The notes under the pieces are model-generated. The model ran no database searches. It had not been told where the DNA came from and saw nothing but the letters and a program-made list of their open reading frames with translations. A stretch of 64,000 nucleotides of DNA from Actinomadura latina NBRC 106108 (lineage in GTDB: Bacteria; Actinomycetota; Actinomycetes; Streptosporangiales; Streptosporangiaceae): the NCBI RefSeq assembly GCF_001552195.1, contig NZ_BCQS01000018.1:186001-250000 (forward strand). Direction: 5' to 3'. Shown here in pieces: positions 51,970-59,585 of this stretch. Numbering within the stretch: the stretch's first letter is position 1; each line of letters starts with the position of its first letter. Made by a program: the position numbers and the translations under genes.

Positions 51970-53229
51970 ATGAGCGACTCGGCCAGCGACGTCGTGATCG
52001 CCGGCGCCGGGCCCTACGGCCTGTCGACTGCCGCCCACCTGCAGAACGTCGGGCTCGACGTCCGGACCATCGGCGAGCCGATGCGCTTCTGGGAGACGAA
52101 CATGCCCGAGGGCATGTTCCTCAAATCCGAGCCGTTCGCGTCCAGCCTGGGGTCGCCCCAGCTGGGGATGCGGTTCACCGACCTGCATCCCGGCTGGCGG
52201 ATCGGGCAGCCGATCCCGCTGGAGACCTTCGTCGAGTACGGGCGCTGGTTCGCCGCCGAGGCCGTCCCGCAGCGCCCGGACGACCGGGACGCGCAGGTCG
52301 TGAACATCGAGCGCGGCAGGCCGGGCGGCTACGCCGTCACGCTGTCCACCGGCGAGACGATCGCGGCCCGGACCGTGGTGGTCGCGGTCGGCATCGGCCC
52401 GTTCGCCCACATCCCGGACGAGCTGGCGGGCATGCCGTCCTGGCTCGTCTCGCATGCCAGCGCCCACCGCGACCTCGCCCTCTTCGCGGGCAAGGAGGTC
52501 GCCGTGATCGGCGCCGGGCAGTCGGCGCTGGAGACGGCGGTCCTGCTGGCTGACGCGGGCGCGCACCCGCACGTCATCGCCCGGCGGCAGGAGCTCGACT
52601 GGAACACCGTCCCGGAGGAGCGCCGCTCCCTGCGCGCCCAGCTGCTCGGCGGGCCCCGCTCCGGCCTCGGCACCGGCTACCGCACCTGGGTGTGGGCGGA
52701 GCGGCCCGGCCTCGTCCGGTACCTGCCGGAGGCGACCCGCCGCCGGATCGTCCGCGAGACGCTCCCGCCCGCCGGGTCCTGGTGGCTGCGCGACCGGCTG
52801 GACGAGCGGGTCCGCGTCTCGACGGGCCGCCGGGTGGTGAAGGCCGTGGAGCAGGAGGACGGCCTCGCGCTCACCACCGCCGACCGCGGCGGCCGCCGCC
52901 TCGTGGCCGAGTTCGAGCACGTCATCGCCGCCACCGGCTACGTCCCGGACGTCGCCCGGCTCGGCCTGCTCGCCCCGGACCTGCGCGGCCGCATCGCGAC
53001 CCGCCTCGGCGCCCCGGTCCTCAGCCGCGACTTCGAGGCGTCCACGACCGGCCTGTACTTCGCGGGCCTGGCCGCGGCCCCCACCTTCGGCCCGGTCATG
53101 CGCTTCGTGCACGGCGCCGACTTCGCCGCGGGCCGCATCGCGCACCACATCATCCGCCGCACCCCGCGCGTGCGCCCGGCAACGGCCCGCCTGTCGGACG
53201 TCCTGGAACCGGACACGTCCCGCCAGTAA
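51970..53229 (+). CDS. FAD/NAD(P)-dependent monooxygenase-like flavoprotein
   Basis: 419 residues. The FAD motif VVIAGAGPYGLSTAAHLQNV is at the N-terminus and the NAD(P) motif VAVIGAGQSALETAVLLADA near residue 178. A late ATGYVPDV completes the two-dinucleotide fold. Similar to lysine/ornithine N-monooxygenase-like and flavin monooxygenase-like proteins. It lies 27 bases after the ATP-grasp gene and ends the cluster before a strong hairpin. Substrate unknown. Confidence 0.85.
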   Translation: MSDSASDVVIAGAGPYGLSTAAHLQNVGLDVRTIGEPMRFWETNMPEGMFLKSEPFASSLGSPQLGMRFTDLHPGWRIGQPIPLETFVEYGRWFAAEAVPQRPDDRDAQVVNIERGRPGGYAVTLSTGETIAARTVVVAVGIGPFAHIPDELAGMPSWLVSHASAHRDLALFAGKEVAVIGAGQSALETAVLLADAGAHPHVIARRQELDWNTVPEERRSLRAQLLGGPRSGLGTGYRTWVWAERPGLVRYLPEATRRRIVRETLPPAGSWWLRDRLDERVRVSTGRRVVKAVEQEDGLALTTADRGGRRLVAEFEHVIAATGYVPDVARLGLLAPDLRGRIATRLGAPVLSRDFEASTTGLYFAGLAAAPTFGPVMRFVHGADFAAGRIAHHIIRRTPRVRPATARLSDVLEPDTSRQ

Positions 53230-53239
53230 GACCAGCCCG

Positions 53240-53277
53240 CTCGCCTCCAGGAGAAAAGACCGCCTCCTGGAGGCGAG
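53240..53277 (+). terminator. Rho-independent-type hairpin ending the polysaccharide cluster
   Basis: A perfect 14-base-pair stem (53240-53253 with 53264-53277) and ten-base loop, ten bases after the flavoprotein stop. No long T-run follows. It marks the end of the exopolysaccharide transcription unit. Confidence 0.8.
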
Positions 53278-53395
53278 TCCTTCGGTGCGACGGGCGGTGC
53301 CTCGCACGTGCCGGTGTGGAGATTTGTGTGGTGGGCGGTTGAGGATGTTCCTCCGGGCGGCGGGGTGCGGGTGCCGGTTCGGCCGGGGGCGGGGC

Positions 53396-53722
53396 TCAGT
53401 ACCTCGGGGGAAGGGCGCGGCGGCGGGCGCGGTCGGCTCTGGCGGTGGCCAGGGACCACTGCACGCGCCAGTACAGCGTCCACGCGGCCGAGAGGCCGCG
53501 GCTCGTCTTCGGGCGCTGAGCAGCGGGGACGTTGGAGAGCGCGATGAGCGTGAGGTCGGCGCGGGTGAGGAAGCGGTGGACCTCGCGGCGGGGGGCGCGG
53601 TGACGGCGCAGCGGGTGGAGGCGGGAGATCGCGGACGAGGGGTTGGGCAAAGGGAGCTCCTCGATGAGCGGTCCGGTGACCGGCTGCTCACCGACTGTAG
53701 CGTACTCGATACCGGCCGCCAT
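53396..53722 (-). CDS. Small basic protein of unknown function
   Basis: 108 residues from an ATG at 53722 that has a close GGGAGAAGT ribosome site. The N-terminal third is neutral (VGEQPVTGPLIEELPLPNPS); the rest is rich in Arg and His (LHPLRRHRAPRREVHRF) and ends in an amphipathic helix with AWTLYWRVQWSLATARADRA. No signal peptide. No family is recognised. It is divergent from the membrane protein gene at 53938. Confidence 0.6.
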   Translation of the reverse strand: MAAGIEYATVGEQPVTGPLIEELPLPNPSSAISRLHPLRRHRAPRREVHRFLTRADLTLIALSNVPAAQRPKTSRGLSAAWTLYWRVQWSLATARADRARRRALPPRY

Positions 53723-53937
53723 ACTTCTCCCTGAAACGGTCGCGAGCACCGGCGAATGGGCCGAGTACGGCAAAACGGACGTCGGCGGGACGGAAAGCCG
53801 GGTTCGATAAAAGCCGGATTAACGCCGCGGTAAATGATCCCGGGACACGCCGGTGAACAAATCAATGCTCCTTGCGAACGTCCCCCGAGGTGTTACCTTC
53901 GAGCCGATCTGAAATTCGGCGGCAAGGAGAACCGGCA

Positions 53938-54786
53938 GTGGATTCCGCACCGATCCAGCGCGAGGCGTTTCGCCCGCAGGGTCGGCCGCGGCATGCCCTC
54001 GTCCCCGTTCTCCTGCGCCTCATCGCCATCGCCGGCTTCGCGTTCGCGGGGTGGATCGCGCTCTCCGCGCTGGCCGACTCCGCTTTCGCGGCGGAGCAGC
54101 CGCAGCCTGCGGCGCAGGCCGGCGATCAGGGGCCGGCGACGGTCCGGCACTTGGCGACGGTCCGGCACTTCACGTCCGGGCCCGGCGGGCGCACGATCAC
54201 CGATGACGTGCGCGAGATCGGCGACCACCCGATGCGGTACGTCCGGTCCCGGCAGCGCGACCTGTTCGACGACAAGGACCGGGCCGTCCGCCAGGTGCGC
54301 GAGCTCGGCGACGCCGTCGGTGTCCCGCGCGTCCGGGTTCCGGCCGTCGGGCCGGCGCGGCCCGTTCTGCGCGGCCTCGTCCAGCGGGTGACCGACGCGC
54401 CGCCCGCCGGGCGGCCCGCCGCCGAGGAGCGGCCGGAGAAGCAGGGCGTCCCGGCGGGCGCCGCGCACCAGGCGGCGGCCGGGGACGCGGTCTCCGCGAT
54501 CCACCATCACGCCGCCGCTGCTGCCACGGCCCCCGCGGTCCAGAAGGCGGGCGGCTGCCCGCACTGCCGCGACGATCACCGTGCGCCGGCCGTTCCCGTG
54601 CCGGGGCCCGTCCAGGACGGCCCGCAGGGCGGCGGCTCGGCGGGCGGGCACCCGTTCCCGACGGTCGGCGACCTGCCGCACCGCCGGAATCCGGTGGCGC
54701 CGCCCGCCGTGGCGGCGGGCACGTTCCAGCGCACCGCGCTGACCGACGTCGCCGCGCCCGGCGGCCCGTCCGTCGTCCCGGACTAG
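53938..54786 (+). CDS. Membrane-anchored or secreted protein of unknown function, upstream of the chaplin gene
   Basis: 282 residues from a GTG with an AAGGAGA site. One hydrophobic segment (LLRLIAIAGFAFAGWIALSA) precedes an Ala/Pro-rich extracytoplasmic region. A central part has GGRTITDDVREIGDHPMRYV, and later a CxxC motif in GGCPHCRDDH surrounded by His and Asp residues. The rest is Pro/Gly/Ala-rich and probably disordered. It lies 181 bases ahead of the chaplin gene. A surface role is inferred from position and topology. Confidence 0.65.
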   Translation: MDSAPIQREAFRPQGRPRHALVPVLLRLIAIAGFAFAGWIALSALADSAFAAEQPQPAAQAGDQGPATVRHLATVRHFTSGPGGRTITDDVREIGDHPMRYVRSRQRDLFDDKDRAVRQVRELGDAVGVPRVRVPAVGPARPVLRGLVQRVTDAPPAGRPAAEERPEKQGVPAGAAHQAAAGDAVSAIHHHAAAAATAPAVQKAGGCPHCRDDHRAPAVPVPGPVQDGPQGGGSAGGHPFPTVGDLPHRRNPVAPPAVAAGTFQRTALTDVAAPGGPSVVPD

Positions 54787-54967
54787 CCGTCCCCGTCCGG
54801 CCCCTTGAGCGGCCGGTTCCCGGCGACCGCGTGCACGGGACGCGCCGTCGCCCCCACTGAACCCTTCTCCACGCGCAACGGCCGAACCGGGCCGCTGCCA
54901 GTGCTGCGCCCACCCCGACGGTGCCGCGCAGTGATCATCACCGATGCAAAAGACAGGAGCAAACATC

Positions 54968-55984
54968 ATGCGTACGTGGGTGAAGAGCACCTCCCGCGCC
55001 GCCCTGGTGGCCGCGGGGACCCTCGCCATCGGCGCCGCCTTCGGCACCGGGGGCGCGGCCAACGCCGGCACCTTCGGCGGCGGCCACGACGGCAAGGTCA
55101 CGATGGAGTCGTCCGGCAACTTCGGCGCGCTGAACGGCAACCAGGTCTACGCGCCGATCAGCATCCCGGTCGACGTCTGCGGCAACGCGATCGCGGTCGC
55201 CGGCCTCGCGCGGGCCCAGTGCAAGGGCGGCGCGAGCGTCTCGTCGCACCGCTCGGGCGACGGCTACGCAGCGGACCCGGGCTACCGGACGGCCGGCGGC
55301 TGGGACGACGGCGGCCACGGCGGCGGCTGGGACCACGGCAAGGGCGTCGACATGCAGACGTCCGGCAACTTCGGGATCGGGAACGGCAACCAGGTGTTCG
55401 CGCCGATCAGCGTCCCGGTCAACGTGTGCGGCAACGCCGTCGCAGCGCTCGGACTGGCGCAGGCGCAGTGCAAGGGCGGCGCGTCCGTGAAGCGGTCCTC
55501 CGCCGAGCGCAAGGTGGACATGCGGTCGTCGGGCAACTTCGGCCTGCTGAACGGCAACCAGCTCTTCATGCCGATCAGCGTCCCGGTCAACGTGTGCGGC
55601 AACGCCGTCGCGGTGCTGGGCCTCGCGGAGGCGCAGTGCAAGGGCGGCGCGTTCGTCGGGGGCGGGGACGAGCACGAGGAGATGCCGCCGACCCTGCGGA
55701 CCCCGCCGGTGAAGCACAAGAAGCCGTACAAGCCGTCCAAGCACCGTCCGGCCGCCAAGCACAAGAAGCTGCCCTCGACCATGCGGGCCGACGGCCGCCG
55801 CGTGGCGAACACCGGTGCGCGCTACCGCACCACGGACGGCCTGCCCGTCGTCGGTGGCCTGGTGAGCAGGCTCCAGCAGCTCGTCAAGGTCCCGGGAGTG
55901 GACGCCCAGACCGACCAGCTCGGTCCGCAGCTGCCGAGCAGCGGCGGGGCGCCCGTCCGGCTCGGCTCGCCCGTCCTGAAGTGA
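54968..55984 (+). CDS. Chaplin-family protein with three chaplin repeats
   Basis: 338 residues from the ATG at 54968 with an ACAGGAG site. A signal peptide (ending GGAANA) precedes three chaplin domains, each with a core like SGNFGALNGNQVYAPISIPV followed by a VCGNA...QCKGG Cys pair. A His/Asp/Gly-rich spacer separates repeats 1 and 2. A Lys/Pro-rich basic stretch (KHKKPYKPSKHRPAAKHKK) follows repeat 3. The C-terminus ends LPSSGGAPVRLGSPVLK, with no hydrophobic sorting tail. Chaplins assemble into amyloid-like surface coats that aid aerial growth. Confidence 0.9.
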   Translation: MRTWVKSTSRAALVAAGTLAIGAAFGTGGAANAGTFGGGHDGKVTMESSGNFGALNGNQVYAPISIPVDVCGNAIAVAGLARAQCKGGASVSSHRSGDGYAADPGYRTAGGWDDGGHGGGWDHGKGVDMQTSGNFGIGNGNQVFAPISVPVNVCGNAVAALGLAQAQCKGGASVKRSSAERKVDMRSSGNFGLLNGNQLFMPISVPVNVCGNAVAVLGLAEAQCKGGAFVGGGDEHEEMPPTLRTPPVKHKKPYKPSKHRPAAKHKKLPSTMRADGRRVANTGARYRTTDGLPVVGGLVSRLQQLVKVPGVDAQTDQLGPQLPSSGGAPVRLGSPVLK

Positions 55985-56092
55985 GCACGCGCCGGCCCGG
56001 GTGACGACCCGCGTCCGGCGGACCGAGGAGGAGGGGCGGTAGACGTGCCGCCCCTTCCCCCTGTCGGCAGAACTCCAGAGGGGAGACCCAGC

Positions 56093-56638
56093 ATGCTCGA
56101 CCGCAAGTCCCTTTCGGCGGCGGCCGTCGCCGCGTTGTGCGCCCTGCCCGTGCTCGGCGTCCCGCAGGCGCAGGCCGCGCCCGCGACCCCGGTGGCCGCT
56201 CCGGCTCGTCCCGGGACGGGCGACCTGATCGGGAAGATCCGGATCAAGCGGATGCACCTGAAGGCGGACGTCCGCGAGGGCGTCGGCCAGGCGGTCCTGC
56301 GGCGGGGCGCCGGCCACTACCCGGGGACGGGCGTGCCCGGCCGGGACGGCAACACGGTGCTGCTCGGCCACCGGACGACCTGGCTGCACCCGTTCAACGA
56401 GCTCGACCGGATGCGGCGCGGCGACCGGATCGTGCTGCGCTGGGGCCGCAGGACCTACGTGTACAGGGTGCGGGCGAAGCGCGTCATCAAGCCGGGCGAC
56501 AGGCGGGCCCTGGAGCCGGTGCCGTTCAAGCGGCGCAGCGCGCCGAACGGCCGGTACATCACGCTCATCACCTGCACCCCGAAGGGCTCGGACCGGCGCC
56601 GCCTCGTCGTCGTCGGCAAACTCCAGTCGGGGCGCTGA
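56093..56638 (+). CDS. Class E/F-type sortase
   Basis: 181 residues from the ATG at 56093 behind AGAGGGGAGA. A signal peptide or anchor comes first (LSAAAVAALCALPVLGV). The sortase barrel has TVLLGHRTTWLHPFNELDRM (catalytic His near 93), ITLITCTPKG (Cys near 161) and GSDRRRLVVVG (Arg). Sortases attach surface proteins to the cell wall at LxxTG-like signals. The gene follows the chaplin by 108 bases, but no clear substrate with a sorting signal is in the window. Confidence 0.85.
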   Translation: MLDRKSLSAAAVAALCALPVLGVPQAQAAPATPVAAPARPGTGDLIGKIRIKRMHLKADVREGVGQAVLRRGAGHYPGTGVPGRDGNTVLLGHRTTWLHPFNELDRMRRGDRIVLRWGRRTYVYRVRAKRVIKPGDRRALEPVPFKRRSAPNGRYITLITCTPKGSDRRRLVVVGKLQSGR

Positions 56639-56660
56639 CCCGAGGCGCCGGACTGACGGC

Positions 56661-56707
56661 CGGACGCTGAGCGGGCGCGGTGCGGCTCCGCGCCCGCTCA
56701 GCGTCCG
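56661..56707. terminator. Perfect 20-base-pair bidirectional hairpin
   Basis: Stem 56661-56680 pairs with 56688-56707 without mismatch around a seven-base TGCGGCT loop. It lies between the sortase stop and the convergent metalloprotease, and includes the protease stop codon and its last codons. It can terminate both transcripts. Confidence 0.85.
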
Positions 56708-57723
56708 CCGTAGAGGGCGATCAGCCCGTCGTAGTCGCCCTTGCCGAGGGTGGCGGGACCGCTGTCGCAGGACGCGATGGACGGCGCCATCGTGAGGTTC
56801 TCGTGCTCGATGCCCTCGATGTGCGCGAGGCCGAAGACGTGGCCGGCCTCGTGCGTCGCGACGGCTTCGGCGGAATAGCTCCCGGCCGGGCACGAACCAC
56901 TCGTCCACCACTTCTTGCCCTGCGCCTGCAACGCCATGTCCGCCTCGACCGTCGTCGGCCCGATGAACCAGGTGCAGGTCGCGGCGAGGACGTCCTTGTC
57001 CGCGGCCGGCATGGCGTGCCAGCCGAACGTGCTGATCCGGTCCCGGTTCCCGCAGGCGGCGGCACCGGTCACGTTCGGGGGACGGCTCGCCCGCCCGGCG
57101 TAGCGCTCGGCGATGTCCGGCGGCGGGGTGAAGCGGCGCCGGACGTTGCAGTCGGTGCGAGTGCCGACCATGTTGGAGACGCCCCTGGCGACGGGGCCCC
57201 TCGGCATCCCGGCCCCCGCGTAGTACCACCGGACGGCGGTGCCCTTCGGCCACCTGCTCGGCTCGGCGCGGTGGGCGCCGTCCCGGCAGGCGGCGGCCGG
57301 GGCCCGGAACCCGCGCGGCCGACCCTGCGGAACCCGCCCGCCGCGCGTGCCGATGGTGATCTCGCCGGCCCGCTCGTTCACCTGAATGCGCAGTTCGGCG
57401 CCGCCGTCGGTGCGCAGCGCGTGCGCGACCAGCGAGGTCCCGTCGGACGGCACGACCGCGGCGAGCCCGTTCACGCTCCGTACCGTCCGGCCGCGCAAAT
57501 CGCAGTCGGCGATCTTCACCCGCTGCGGCATCGTGCGGGCGGAGAGCGTCCCGCCGGTCTTGCACCACGCGGGCGGGCGCCGTACGGCCCCGGCCGCCGT
57601 GCCGGTGAGCACCGTGCCGGTGAGCACCGTGCCGGTGAGCATGGCGGTGAGCGCGGTGCCGGCGGCCGTGGTGGCGGCTAGGGCGGCCCCTGCTCGCCGG
57701 ACCGCACGTGAAATGTCGCGCAT
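56698..57723 (-). CDS. Secreted zinc metalloprotease, matrixin-like
   Basis: 341 residues from the ATG at 57723 with GGAGAAA upstream. A signal peptide (AALAATTAAGTALTA) includes a short repeated LTGTV stretch. The middle holds Cys pairs and a beta-rich region. The C-terminus carries the metzincin site ATHEAGHVFGLAHIEG (first His near 291) and a Met-turn in NLTMAPS. It probably processes proteins outside the cell. Expressed convergently with the sortase; the two share a hairpin. Confidence 0.85.
   Translation of the reverse strand: MRDISRAVRRAGAALAATTAAGTALTAMLTGTVLTGTVLTGTAAGAVRRPPAWCKTGGTLSARTMPQRVKIADCDLRGRTVRSVNGLAAVVPSDGTSLVAHALRTDGGAELRIQVNERAGEITIGTRGGRVPQGRPRGFRAPAAACRDGAHRAEPSRWPKGTAVRWYYAGAGMPRGPVARGVSNMVGTRTDCNVRRRFTPPPDIAERYAGRASRPPNVTGAAACGNRDRISTFGWHAMPAADKDVLAATCTWFIGPTTVEADMALQAQGKKWWTSGSCPAGSYSAEAVATHEAGHVFGLAHIEGIEHENLTMAPSIASCDSGPATLGKGDYDGLIALYGGR
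57599..57643 (-). repeat. Three 15-base repeats in the protease signal region
   Basis: GTGCCGGTGAGCACC occurs as three consecutive units, the third differing in its last two bases. They encode repeated LTGTV residues in or just after the signal peptide. The copy number may vary between strains. Confidence 0.75.
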
Positions 57724-58072
57724 AGCAGTTTCTCCGATGTGCGGGAACGTCTTTTCGCAGTCTTTCGCGCGGCCGGGAAAAAGAAACCGGCGCTTGCTAA
57801 AATGATCACCATCTCGGCCAGCGGGGAATGCGCTGACGACCGTCTCGATGGGCATTTGTCGAGAAATGGCTGACCGGCCCCGCGGGGAGCGGTGCAAGAA
57901 CGAGGTAAATCGTCCCCCATAATTGTGCAAACACGTTTATTTTGTCTTCATACGGAAAAACAGCGGGTAATCCGGCAACTCGGGATCAACAGAACACCGT
58001 TGCCGCGAGGCGGGCGCAGCAGCGACCTCCCCCCGGCCCCCCGTCCACCCGGCAGCGTTCACGGAAGCAGAG
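57724..58072. other. Divergent intergenic region, about 350 bases
   Basis: No convincing gene. It is AT-richer than average. A TAAAAT hexamer lies at 57798-57803 and a GGGTAA element at 57965-57970, the latter about 100 bases upstream of the PRC-barrel gene and resembling the -10 box of stress-type sigma factors. Confidence 0.35.
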
Positions 58073-59113
58073 GTGTTCAACGTGCAGACGCAGACACAGG
58101 TGCGGGAACTCATGGGAATGAGCGTGACCGACACCCACGGCACCAAGGTCGGCACGATCAAGCAGGTCTACCTCAACGACGACTCGGGCTCCCCCGAGTG
58201 GGTGACCGTCCACACCGGATGGTTCGGGATGCGGGAGAGCTTCGTCCCGCTGTCCGGCGCCCGGAAGAACCAGGACATGCTGCAGGTCCCGTACGACAAG
58301 GAGACCATCAAGGGCGCTCCGAACGTCGACGCGGACGAGCACCTGTCGCACGCCCAGATCGTGGACCTTTACCGCCACTACGGCGTACGTCCGCCGGGCG
58401 GCTCCCGGCAGGGCGGTGAGCGGGACGCGGGTGAGCAGAAAACGAAGGCGGACGCCAAGGGGGAGGCGAAGGCGGACGCGAACCGGACGGCCGGCGATCG
58501 CGGGCTGACCGGCGAAGGGAAGGCCGCCAGCGGCACCACGACCGGCACCACGGGCACGGCGGGCACGGCCGGCGGCACCACGACCGGTCAGGCCGCCGCC
58601 GCGGGCACGGCGGGGGCCGCCGGGATGGCCGTCCACCCCGACCGTGCGGGGCACGGGCAGGCGATGCCGCCGCAGTCGGCGCGCGAGGGCGCCGAGGCGC
58701 CGATGACCGAGATCACCCGGTCGGAGGAGCAGTTGCGGATCGGCACCGAGCGGTACGAGTCCGGCCGCGTCCGGGTGCACAAGTACGTCGAGACGGAGAT
58801 GGTCGAGCGCACGATCCCGGTCTCGCACGAGGAGATCAAGATCGACCGTGAGCCGATCGTGGGCGGCGAGCCGAACCCGAAGATCACCATCTCCGAGGAC
58901 GACCACGAGATCATCCTCTACGAGGAGCGTCCGGTGATCGCCAAGGAGACCGTCCCCGTCGAGCGGATCCATGTGCGCACCGAGCAGGTGCAGGACGAGC
59001 AGACGGTGCGCGGCGAGCTCCGCAAGGAGCGCATCGAGGTGACGCGCGACGAGGACGTCGGGGGCGAGCGCGGGACGGCGGGCCGCGGGGAGCGCGGCCG
59101 CCGCTCCAAGTAG
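58073..59113 (+). CDS. PRC-barrel and YsnF/AvaK-domain stress protein
   Basis: 346 residues from a GTG at 58073; a GTG at 58082 is an alternative. The N-terminal PRC-barrel (LMGMSVTDTHGTKVGTIKQV) is followed by a Lys/Ala then Gly/Thr-rich linker. The C-terminal DUF2382 (YsnF/AvaK) domain has ITRSEEQLRIGTERYESGRV and VHVRT-like strands with EERPVIAKETVPVERIHV. Such proteins are common in desiccation- and stress-resistant bacteria; the molecular role is unknown. No partner gene overlaps. Confidence 0.88.
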   Translation: MFNVQTQTQVRELMGMSVTDTHGTKVGTIKQVYLNDDSGSPEWVTVHTGWFGMRESFVPLSGARKNQDMLQVPYDKETIKGAPNVDADEHLSHAQIVDLYRHYGVRPPGGSRQGGERDAGEQKTKADAKGEAKADANRTAGDRGLTGEGKAASGTTTGTTGTAGTAGGTTTGQAAAAGTAGAAGMAVHPDRAGHGQAMPPQSAREGAEAPMTEITRSEEQLRIGTERYESGRVRVHKYVETEMVERTIPVSHEEIKIDREPIVGGEPNPKITISEDDHEIILYEERPVIAKETVPVERIHVRTEQVQDEQTVRGELRKERIEVTRDEDVGGERGTAGRGERGRRSK

Positions 59114-59186
59114 GCCGCTCCAAGCAGGCCAGCGTCCCGCCGCAGGGACGACGACTTCGGTCCTGAGAACCGCGCCACACCGGATG

Positions 59187-59234
59187 GCGAGCGCCCGGGA
59201 CGGCTGTTCACCCGCCGGCCTCCCGGGCGCTCGC
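59187..59234 (+). terminator. Hairpin after the PRC-barrel gene
   Basis: A perfect 14-base-pair stem (59187-59200 with 59221-59234) with a 20-base loop, about 70 bases after the stop. Probable transcription terminator. Confidence 0.6.
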
Positions 59235-59482
59235 GTGGCCGGACGTGGTCACCGTGGCGGATGATGCGGAGGCGCCGACGCCGGGCGGGCAGCACGGGAC
59301 GGGCGGCGGCGATCTGGCCTCACCCGTCCCGACCGGCTTTGTTCGGCACATGATTTAACATATGAATTTAGTCTCGGTCAACCCCTCTTCCCCTGTTTTC
59401 ACAAGGCTCCGGTGCGCCTCGGACAGGTTCGTTGACAGGCGGTGCGGGGCCGGGGGAGGTTCCTGGGAGACGACGTCGCCGA

Positions 59483-59525
59483 GCGCAGAGGTCGTGGCCG
59501 TCCGGGCGAGCCATGACCTCTGCGC
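59483..59525 (+). ncRNA. Strong leader hairpin upstream of the GH3 gene
   Basis: A 16-base-pair stem (59483-59498 with 59510-59525, one G-U pair) closes on an 11-base loop and lies 60 bases upstream of the TTG start. It is downstream of the AT-rich promoter-like stretch, so it is probably transcribed as 5' leader. It could be an attenuator, an mRNA-stabilising element or a protein site. No ligand-binding fold is recognised. Confidence 0.4.
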
Positions 59526-59585
59526 CCGGCCGCGCGCGGTCCGCCGGGCCGTGCGGCGTCCTCGGAGCGACCCAGGAGGGACGAC

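Larger units (their letters stand above)
59114..59585. other. Intergenic region, about 470 bases
   Basis: No gene is evident. It holds a terminator-type hairpin (59187-59234), an AT-rich stretch (ATGATTTAACATATGAATTTA begins near 59350) likely to contain the promoter of the glycosidase, and a large leader hairpin (59483-59525). Confidence 0.5.

Noticed and set aside
50647..53865. A minus-strand open frame of over 1000 codons across the ATP-grasp and flavoprotein genes
   Set aside because: The opposite strand carries clear ATP-grasp and FAD/NAD(P) motifs. The long frame is a GC-driven shadow with no recognisable motif.
55915..55981. LPSSG near the chaplin C-terminus as a sortase signal
   Set aside because: No hydrophobic segment follows and no proper Arg/Lys tail closes it. 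It does not fit a sorting signal.
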